A DNA stretch of 5,884 bases from contig JALZUI010000153.1 of assembly GCA_023301545.1 (NCBI GenBank), positions 1 through 5,884 on the forward strand, given 5' to 3'. The stretch's first letter is position 1. Each line of letters opens with the position of its first letter. Below the pieces are notes generated by a model, which was given only the letters and a program-made list of their open reading frames with translations, searched no databases and was not told the DNA's origin. The stretch is from Akkermansiaceae bacterium. GTDB taxonomy: Bacteria; Verrucomicrobiota; Verrucomicrobiia; Verrucomicrobiales; Akkermansiaceae. The position numbers and the translations under genes were made by a program. Shown piece after piece: positions 1-5,380 of this stretch.

Positions 1-2
1 AC

Positions 3-977
3 CTACGCTATACAGCCTGGACAGTTTTGAACGTAATGGCCACCTCCGTGGTGGATAAGCTCCGGAGCGTTATCGACGAGGCATTTTTTAGAGTCTCCGA
101 GTGTGTTGCGGCTGCGGAAAGAGCACCCATCATCGAGTTGACTGAGGATGGGTGGCAATCCAGGAATAGTGTACAGTTGCTCGCCTTTTTTGTGGTTAGC
201 GGGAATACTCTTTAGCAAGGCCCTAGTGTAGGCGTGGACCGGGTTACCGAAAATTTCCTTTACGGGGCCAGTTTCGACTGAGCGCCCTGCATACATGACA
301 TTGATGTGGTCACAGACTTCAGATACGACGCCAAGGTCGTGCGTAATCATGACTACGGAGGTTCCTCGGTCTTTCTGAAGTTCTTTGATGAGGTCGAGGA
401 CTTGCTTTTGGACGGTTACGTCTAGAGCGGTTGTGGGCTCATCGGCGATCAAAATCTCAGGGTTGGTGATCAGAGCCATGGCGATCATGATCCGTTGGCG
501 CATTCCTCCTGAAAACTCGAAAGGGTAGGCTGACATGCGATTGTCTGGTTCGGGGATTCCGACGTGATCCATCATTTCAATTGCTCGCTTGCGTGCTTCT
601 TCTCCCTTAACTCCAAGGTGAAGGGTTAGGGGCTCTATCAACTGGTCGCCCACAGTCATGTAGGGATTGAGCGAGGTCATAGGGTCTTGGAAAATCATGG
701 AAATCCGCTTACCTCTAATCTTTTGTAGTTCTTTTTCAGAGAGTTTTAGGAGGTCCTTCCCATCAAACATGGCGGAGCCTGCATGGATTTTTCCAGGAGG
801 CATAGGAATAAGGCCTAGAAGGGAGTAACAAGTGACCGATTTACCAGAACCCGATTCTCCTACGATCCCTAGGGTTTCTCCTTTTTCTAGAGAAAATGAG
901 ACGTCTTCGACCGCTTTGACAATTCCATCGCGAGTGTGAAAGCGGGTGGTAAGATTGTTGACCTCTAGTACTGGCAT
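3..977 (-). CDS. Peptide ABC transporter ATP-binding protein (OppD/DppD family)
   Basis: Cytoplasmic ATPase subunit that powers import of di- or oligopeptides (some relatives carry nickel or other solutes) through a membrane permease pair. The 324-residue protein is complete and of normal family length. Visible motifs are Walker A GESGSGKS (40-47), Q-loop Q97 in FQDPMTSLNP, the ABC signature FSGGMRQ (155-161), Walker B ending in ADEP with catalytic E180, the D-loop ALD (184-186) and switch H213. The C-terminal oligopeptide-transporter extension (about 235-324) carries a Cys cluster, C285, C299, C319 and C322. The usual second Cys, found after the Arg in GCxFxxRC, is Asn here (N291). The ATG fits the family N-terminus, though only a weak AGAG precedes it. 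The upstream neighbour is a sulfatase, not a permease gene; the partner genes, if clustered, must lie beyond position 1. Family assignment is very secure; the substrate is unknown. Confidence 0.95.
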   Translation of the reverse strand: MPVLEVNNLTTRFHTRDGIVKAVEDVSFSLEKGETLGIVGESGSGKSVTCYSLLGLIPMPPGKIHAGSAMFDGKDLLKLSEKELQKIRGKRISMIFQDPMTSLNPYMTVGDQLIEPLTLHLGVKGEEARKRAIEMMDHVGIPEPDNRMSAYPFEFSGGMRQRIMIAMALITNPEILIADEPTTALDVTVQKQVLDLIKELQKDRGTSVVMITHDLGVVSEVCDHINVMYAGRSVETGPVKEIFGNPVHAYTRALLKSIPANHKKGEQLYTIPGLPPILSQLDDGCSFRSRNTLGDSKKCLVDNAPELIHHGGGHYVQNCPGCIA

Positions 978-1062
978 GGGGTTACTCTAATGATCTCTTT
1001 TGCTGGGACAAGGATTTTTCTTAGCTGAACGAAAATCTCTAAGTGCTGGGGAGCTTGCAGGG

Positions 1063-2973
1063 TTACTTATTTTTCGTATGAGGGTCAGTTACCAAGAAGT
1101 TGTTTTCATCGACAAGGCAAACGATGGCCCCATGGTTCGGTGGGAGGGTAGCAGATATTGTGAGTTGATCATGGTCGATAGAGGCTGGCTGCTTCAGCCA
1201 TTCATTACCTGTGCGACCATTTTTAGAGACAAGGGTTTTAATTTTGTAGAGAATGTATGCATCCTTAAGCTTGGAGCCTCGTGTTTTGTAGTTCACCGTT
1301 ACGGTGTTTCCTGTGGTCGATTGCTCGATAATGACGGGGCATTCGTTTTTGGCTGAAGCCTCTATGGAAGCGCTCTTGGGATTGTAATGAGGGAGGTTGG
1401 CATCATAACTACTGAGGTAGTCCAAGATTTTACTCTTGTATCGAGCTTGGAGCGATGCGTCGGTGAGAGGGATGGCTTCTTCTAGATCTCCTCGTTTGCC
1501 TTCTTCGGTGTAGAGCTTGTAGAGTTCGATTTCAGGTAATCCAGGGATGTAGTCCGAACCGAAATTATAGATAGCCTTGTAGTGTTCGTCTCTCATTGTA
1601 GCGCTACACTGGGTAGTGTGCGGGAAGTGCCAAAACATTTCCGTGCGTACTGCGCCGTTTGGGTGCTTTACGAGGGAGGCCTCAGCAGGGTTTTGAGCGA
1701 GCAAATTAGCTAGTCCTAATCCGTCCAAGGTCGTATTTTTTTCTGGCTCTATTCCTGCCCATTCTAAGATAGTAGGGTAGAGATCCAGTCCGTTGATGAG
1801 GACGTTAGATTGTTGATTGGCTTTGATTCCTGGGCCACTGAAAATGAAGGGAACTCTGGTTCCTCCTTCATTCGTGTATTTTTTCCCCTTGGTGAGAGGA
1901 GTGTTAGTAGTGATTTGTTCAGCGCGGGCAGAAATCACTCCCCCGTTATCAGAGGTGAAGGCAATGTAGGTGTTCTCGATTAGCTTGTGACCCTTCCATC
2001 GAGGATCTTCGGTTTCTTTGAGATAATTTATAGTTTGGCCAATGTGATGGTCTAAAGTCTCGATCATAGCGAGGTAGTAGGGGTTGCGACCTCTAGTTTT
2101 CCAGCGGATGGCGTCGAGGGGTTCGATGGGAAGGGCCTCTTTTTCAGCCGCTAGGCGAGTTTTATTCATTTCGGCTAACTCGTCAGTGTAGAGCTTATAG
2201 TATTTATTGACGAGTTGCTCACTACGAGACTGGATAGGGGCGTGAACTAGCCATGTGGCGTTGAAGAGAAAAAAAGGACGGTCTTTATTCTCTTCCATAT
2301 ATTTTATGGTTTCGACTTGATTGGGGTCGATCGGGAAACCGGATTCGTCGAGGGCGTAAGGAGAGTCTTTGGTTGAATACTCTAGCGGGCGTTTGGATTC
2401 CTCTGTGGAGGTGATCGCGTTTTGAATCCCCTTAACTTTACAGTTGTATTTGGTTAGCATGAACTCCTCGTCATGAGTAGTGAAGTCAAAGCCAACATCT
2501 GTTGGGGTGGGGTAGGAAAAAAGGTCTGCGGACATGTGCCACTTGCCGGTATGGCCTGTGGCGTATCCTGCTTCTTTTAGAGCTCCCGCAATTGTTGGTT
2601 GCTTCGTGGAGACCCGTCCACTGTACCAAGGCGTGATCAGGACTCCTCCATTTTGAGGATCTACTTTCGGTGGAACTCCGCCATTGATGTGTGTGTTATG
2701 GCTACGAGCGGGGTGAAGCCCGCTCATGATCGCAGCTCGTGAGGGAGAGCAGGTTGGGGCCGGAGAGTATCCTTGCCAAAATTGAACCCCGCTTTTAGCT
2801 AAGGCGTCAATATGCGGAGTTTGCATGAGTCCCGGTTCTTCGATATCATAGACTCCCACGTCTTGCCAGCCGAGGTCGTCAACGAGGAGTAGGATGATGT
2901 TGGGTTGAGAAGGGCGGGAGCTTTCAGCCCATAGGCTTAGAGCGGAGAATAAGAGGAGAAACAAGGCTTTCAT
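1063..2973 (-). CDS. Secreted sulfatase (arylsulfatase A-like, Cys-type formylglycine enzyme)
   Basis: Predicted to hydrolyse a sulfate ester in the periplasm or outside the cell. The start is set at 2973 because the protein then opens with a signal peptide, MKALFLLLFSALSLWA, with cleavage likely after A16. A longer ORF opening at 3072 would add 33 non-conserved residues and run into the divergent gene. The 636-residue product shows metal ligands D32-D33 (LLLVDDLG), the Cys-type maturation motif C75-S-P-S-R79 in which the Cys becomes formylglycine, K144 and H146 (TGKWH), H244 (WLVHAP), D342-N343 (SDNGG) and a basic K362-x-K364 ahead of EGGTRVP. All expected active-site elements are present, so it should be catalytic if a maturase (FGE or anSME) exists elsewhere in the genome. 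The last roughly 100 residues look beta-rich and are less typical. The substrate cannot be named; sulfated polysaccharide is plausible. No Shine-Dalgarno is visible before the ATG. Confidence 0.95.
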   Translation of the reverse strand: MKALFLLLFSALSLWAESSRPSQPNIILLLVDDLGWQDVGVYDIEEPGLMQTPHIDALAKSGVQFWQGYSPAPTCSPSRAAIMSGLHPARSHNTHINGGVPPKVDPQNGGVLITPWYSGRVSTKQPTIAGALKEAGYATGHTGKWHMSADLFSYPTPTDVGFDFTTHDEEFMLTKYNCKVKGIQNAITSTEESKRPLEYSTKDSPYALDESGFPIDPNQVETIKYMEENKDRPFFLFNATWLVHAPIQSRSEQLVNKYYKLYTDELAEMNKTRLAAEKEALPIEPLDAIRWKTRGRNPYYLAMIETLDHHIGQTINYLKETEDPRWKGHKLIENTYIAFTSDNGGVISARAEQITTNTPLTKGKKYTNEGGTRVPFIFSGPGIKANQQSNVLINGLDLYPTILEWAGIEPEKNTTLDGLGLANLLAQNPAEASLVKHPNGAVRTEMFWHFPHTTQCSATMRDEHYKAIYNFGSDYIPGLPEIELYKLYTEEGKRGDLEEAIPLTDASLQARYKSKILDYLSSYDANLPHYNPKSASIEASAKNECPVIIEQSTTGNTVTVNYKTRGSKLKDAYILYKIKTLVSKNGRTGNEWLKQPASIDHDQLTISATLPPNHGAIVCLVDENNFLVTDPHTKNK

Positions 2974-3017
2974 GTAGAGGGGGAATGCAGCGGAGGGGTA
3001 AAGAGTCGCATAATGGG

Positions 3018-3047
3018 TGGACAGAGCGCAAGGAGCATTATTATAGT
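3018..3047 (+). promoter_or_regulatory. Sigma70-type promoter for the Spx-like gene
   Basis: TGGACA (3018-3023) and TATAGT (3042-3047) each match the -35 and -10 consensus at five of six positions and are separated by 18 bp. The expected start of transcription, about 3053-3055, falls on or just before the ATG at 3055, implying a leaderless or nearly leaderless mRNA. This is read by eye and is not experimentally supported. Confidence 0.5.
3040..3045 (-). promoter_or_regulatory. Possible -10 box for the sulfatase gene
   Basis: The minus strand reads a perfect TATAAT here, which would start transcription near 3033 and give a leader of about 60 nt before the sulfatase ATG at 2973. No good -35 hexamer lies at 16-18 bp; the closest, TGGACG at 3071-3066, has a 20-bp gap. 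It overlaps the -10 of the opposite promoter. If real, it would exclude the longer sulfatase start at 3072. Confidence 0.35.
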
Positions 3048-3054
3048 GTAGGGA

Positions 3055-3408
3055 ATGAAAATTTACGTCCATTTAAATTGCTCCAGCTGTAAGAAGGCCC
3101 TGAAGTGGCTGGAGGCGAATGAGATTTCCGCCGAGCAGATCAACCTTCTGGAGGCGACTCCAACAAAGGAGGAATTTGAGCAAATGACGGAGGCCTATGA
3201 CGGGAACCTCAAAAAGCTCTTTAATACCTCGGGTCAACTCTATCGGAGCATGGGGATAAAGGATAAGGTGGCTGGGATGTCAGAGAAGGAGGTCTATGAG
3301 CTTTTAGGGAGCGAAGGAATGTTGGTAAAACGCCCATTTCTCTTAACTGCTGGTAGTGGATTGGTAGGCTTTAAGGAAGCAGATTGGGTTTCGGCCCTAA
3401 AGGGATAA
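3055..3408 (+). CDS. Spx/ArsC-family thioredoxin-fold protein
   Basis: A 117-residue cytoplasmic protein of the ArsC/Spx/YffB family, complete and of typical length. It has a redox CxxC pair at C9 and C12 (NCSSCKKA) at the end of the first strand, a central LFNTSGQLYR segment (55-64) typical of Spx-like members, and the conserved R93-P94 in KRPFLL. Gram-positive Spx proteins bind the RNA polymerase alpha subunit under thiol stress. Many Gram-negative members are uncharacterised, and arsenate reductases of this fold are related, so the exact role stays open. The CxxC favours the Spx/MgsR-like branch over a classical arsenate reductase. AGGGA abuts the ATG with no spacer and cannot serve as a normal ribosome binding site, which agrees with the promoter placing the mRNA 5' end at the start codon. 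The MORN-like gene begins 4 bp after the stop, so the two are probably co-transcribed. Confidence 0.9.
   Translation: MKIYVHLNCSSCKKALKWLEANEISAEQINLLEATPTKEEFEQMTEAYDGNLKKLFNTSGQLYRSMGIKDKVAGMSEKEVYELLGSEGMLVKRPFLLTAGSGLVGFKEADWVSALKG
3401..3405 (+). promoter_or_regulatory. Ribosome binding site for the MORN-like gene
   Basis: AGGGA lies in the last sense codons of the Spx-like gene, 7 nt before the ATG at 3413. It supports that start and implies translation from a shared mRNA, possibly coupled to termination of the upstream gene. Confidence 0.55.
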
Positions 3409-3412
3409 GCAA

Positions 3413-3904
3413 ATGCGTATTATTCTAACTATTCTCCTTTTCGTGGGTATGACGCAGGCTCACCCTGGTCATGCTTGGGATCCAGACGGCCCGCTTGAAA
3501 TCACGATTACGCACCCTGCCTTTTCAGAAAAAGAGGGTAAGCTGTATCTCGGAACGAAGCTGTTCACTGGTGTGGTGATTGAGGAGCTAGAGGTGAAAAA
3601 TGAAAAGCTAGAGGCTAGTGATATTCCGAACCTGATCCTCAAAGGGCGTTTTGAATACAAGGACGGGCTTAAGCACGGAACTTGGTATGAATGGCATAAG
3701 AACGGTTTTATGAAAGCGGCTTTTCATTATACGAAGGGCATACTGAGTGGCCTCCAGCAAGAGTGGCATAGTAATGGAACGCAAAAAATGAAGCGGGATT
3801 ACATTATGGGGATGGCGTACGGACTAGAACAACATTGGAACACAGGAGGAAAGATGACTAAGGAAATCTTACACGAGCCTGTGATTGATGAGGAAGAATT
3901 TTAG
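3413..3904 (+). CDS. Secreted MORN-like repeat protein (YwqK-type repeats)
   Basis: A 163-residue protein with a clear signal peptide (MRIILTILLFVGMTQA, cleavage likely after A16), so it is periplasmic, surface or secreted. Residues 17-80 form a short N-terminal region starting HPGHAWD. Three repeats of period 24 follow at residues 85-98, 109-122 and 133-146, of the form G-x3-G-x4-W-x-x-x-G, ending in an acidic tail (VIDEEEF). This matches the MORN-variant repeats often annotated as 'YwqK family antitoxin'. That name is inherited from a Bacillus locus, and nothing here indicates a toxin-antitoxin role, since no toxin gene is adjacent and the protein is exported. Such repeats build extended beta-hairpin surfaces, so a binding or envelope-associated role is possible but unproven. 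It lies 4 bp after the Spx-like gene and likely shares its mRNA. Confidence 0.85.
   Translation: MRIILTILLFVGMTQAHPGHAWDPDGPLEITITHPAFSEKEGKLYLGTKLFTGVVIEELEVKNEKLEASDIPNLILKGRFEYKDGLKHGTWYEWHKNGFMKAAFHYTKGILSGLQQEWHSNGTQKMKRDYIMGMAYGLEQHWNTGGKMTKEILHEPVIDEEEF
3665..3850 (+). repeat. Three MORN-like protein repeats, 72-bp period
   Basis: Codons 85-146 of the secreted protein hold three copies aligned as G-L-K-H-G, G-I-L-S-G and G-M-A-Y-G, each followed by an aromatic W and a closing G at a 24-residue spacing. The similarity is at the protein level; the DNA copies have diverged and are not a tandem DNA repeat. Confidence 0.75.
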
Positions 3905-3982
3905 GTGAGCCCGTGGTCTCGTTAGAGGAGGGATAAGGCTAAAAAAGACTTACATTTTCAATGAGCAGTGGTATGAGAAGGC

Positions 3983-5314
3983 ATGACCCATTCTGAAGTT
4001 CGTGAAGCTCTTAATCAGTACGAAGTAATCCCTTCTAAAAAACTGGGGCAAAACTTTCTGTGCGATCAGAATGTGGCGCAGTGGATTGTAGACCAGCTGG
4101 AGATCAAACCTGGTGATACAGTGGTTGAAGTGGGCCCTGGTACAGGGGCGTTGACTGAGTTTGTCGTGCCGGTAGCTGATAAGGTCATTTTGATCGAATT
4201 TGATGCTCGATTGGCAGACCGTCTCAAAACGATTTTTGCCGAGGTGGATCATGTCACGGTTCATCATGCTGATGCGGCCCGCTTTGATGTCCGCGACTTG
4301 TTCCCTACTGGGCCTATTAAGTTCCTTGGGAATCTACCATATTCTTCGGGTGGAGCAATTTTACGGAACTTCTTGAACCGACCGAGTTTGGTGACACGTG
4401 CGGTGGTGATGTTGCAGAAGGAGTTTATTGACCGGATCGTAGCGAAGCCTCGCACTAAAGATTACGGGATTCTCTCTCTCCGCATGCAGGCAGAGTGGGA
4501 CTCTCAGCCGATTAAAACTGTGCCTCCAGAGGCGTTTTACCCTCGTCCGCAGATTGACTCTACTGTAATGGTGGTGGAGCCTACAAAGGAACAGTGGCCT
4601 GCTTATGATCATCGCTTCTATGATGAGCTCATTCGCCGTGGCTTTGCACAACGTCGTAAGATGCTACGCAAGGCGATGCCAGAACATCTCGATTGGTCGA
4701 CGGTGTGTGCGGAAGTAGAGATTACTGAAACTTGCCGAGCGGAGGAGTTGAGCCTGAAAACTTGGATCGAACTGACGCGACTTTATGATGAGCATCCTTT
4801 GAAGGATTTACCTCAGGATCCAAATGAAATTTTCGATGTTGTTGATGAGCAAGACGAAGTGCTTCGTACCGAAAAACGATCGGTCGTGCATGCCGAAAAT
4901 CTTTTACATCGCGCGGTTCATGCGTTGGTTTTTAATAAAAAGAATGAGGTCTTCTTACAGAAGCGTAGTGTCTTAAAGGACAAGCACCCCGGAAAGTGGG
5001 ACTCTAGTGCCGCTGGACATCTTGATGCGGGTGAAGACTATGAGACCGCGGTGAACAGGGAATTAAAAGAGGAACTCGATATCTCGGACGCACCGCTTAA
5101 GTTTTTGACGAAACTGGCCCCTAGTGAGGAAACTGGTTGGGAGCATATTGGTCTATACCTTGCGGCTCACACGGGTGGAGTACGTTATCCGAGTAGTGAG
5201 GTGGAAGTAGGGCTCTGGTTCGGCCAAGAACAAATTGACGCCTGGGTTGCCGCTCGCCCACAAGACTTCGCCTCAGGCTTTCTCAAATGTTGGGAAGCCT
5301 TTAAGGCACAATAA
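3983..5314 (+). CDS. rsmA: RsmA 16S rRNA dimethyladenosine transferase fused to a Nudix hydrolase domain
   Basis: RsmA (KsgA) dimethylates two adjacent adenosines in helix 45 of 16S rRNA, using S-adenosylmethionine, late in 30S assembly. Residues 1 to about 271 form a complete RsmA: SKKLGQNFL (18-26), SAM loop EVGPGTGAL (49-57), E72 at the end of strand 2, catalytic NLPY (117-120), FYPRPQIDS (185-193), FAQRRKMLRK (221-230) and AEELSL (253-258). After a short linker (272-280), NEIFDVVDEQDEV opens a full Nudix domain with HRAVHALVF (309-317), PGKWDSSAAGH (336-346) and the Nudix box at 345-367 (G, E351, R359-E360, E363-E364), where Asp replaces the usual Gly. It resembles YfcD/IPP-isomerase-like Nudix proteins, whose substrates are poorly known. 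At 443 residues it far exceeds the usual 260-290 of RsmA. No stop and no ATG lie at the junction (about 4796-4825). GAGAAGG sits only 1 nt before the ATG, closer than normal, but the N-terminus fits the family. Confidence 0.93.
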   Translation: MTHSEVREALNQYEVIPSKKLGQNFLCDQNVAQWIVDQLEIKPGDTVVEVGPGTGALTEFVVPVADKVILIEFDARLADRLKTIFAEVDHVTVHHADAARFDVRDLFPTGPIKFLGNLPYSSGGAILRNFLNRPSLVTRAVVMLQKEFIDRIVAKPRTKDYGILSLRMQAEWDSQPIKTVPPEAFYPRPQIDSTVMVVEPTKEQWPAYDHRFYDELIRRGFAQRRKMLRKAMPEHLDWSTVCAEVEITETCRAEELSLKTWIELTRLYDEHPLKDLPQDPNEIFDVVDEQDEVLRTEKRSVVHAENLLHRAVHALVFNKKNEVFLQKRSVLKDKHPGKWDSSAAGHLDAGEDYETAVNRELKEELDISDAPLKFLTKLAPSEETGWEHIGLYLAAHTGGVRYPSSEVEVGLWFGQEQIDAWVAARPQDFASGFLKCWEAFKAQ

Positions 5315-5323
5315 ACGGGATAC

Positions 5324-5359
5324 AAAAAAGCCCACAAACGCAAAAGGTTTGAGGGCTTT
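5324..5359 (-). terminator. Rho-independent terminator between convergent genes
   Basis: AAAGCCC (5327-5333) pairs with GGGCTTT (5353-5359), and CAAAC (5335-5339) pairs with GTTTG (5347-5351). The two stems are separated by one A-A mismatch and closed by a 7-nt loop. Read on the minus strand the stem runs into six T residues, 22 bp after the stop of the outer-membrane gene. On the plus strand only three T residues follow, so it may also stop rsmA transcripts, but less efficiently. Confidence 0.8.
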
Positions 5360-5380
5360 GGTAGTGCGGTAGTCGTAAGC

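Noticed and set aside
978..1062. Possible terminator or promoter between the sulfatase and the ABC ATPase gene
   Set aside because: Only a 5-bp CTTAG/CTAAG stem with a long loop and an imperfect GATTTTTC/GAAAATC pairing are visible, with no T tract on the minus strand. A TTGTCC near 1012 has no matching -10 box.
1000..1356. Plus-strand ORF of 118 codons
   Set aside because: It lies antisense to the sulfatase C-terminus, has no recognisable motif, and is explained by the opposite-strand coding frame.
2974..3072. N-terminal extension of the sulfatase from an ATG at 3072
   Set aside because: The added 33 residues show no family similarity, bury the signal peptide inside the protein and overlap the divergent Spx-like gene. 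The ATG at 2973 gives an immediate signal peptide.
3055..3408. Arsenate reductase for arsenic resistance
   Set aside because: The CxxC pair and the LFNTSGQ segment favour the Spx/MgsR-like branch, and no other ars gene (arsR, arsB, acr3) is nearby.
3413..3904. Toxin-antitoxin role for the MORN-like protein
   Set aside because: The 'YwqK antitoxin' label is inherited by similarity. This protein has a signal peptide, and no toxin-like gene is adjacent.
3950..4651. Minus-strand ORFs of 63-105 codons under rsmA
   Set aside because: Their composition is that of shadows of the strongly conserved RsmA frame; there are no motifs and no ribosome binding sites.
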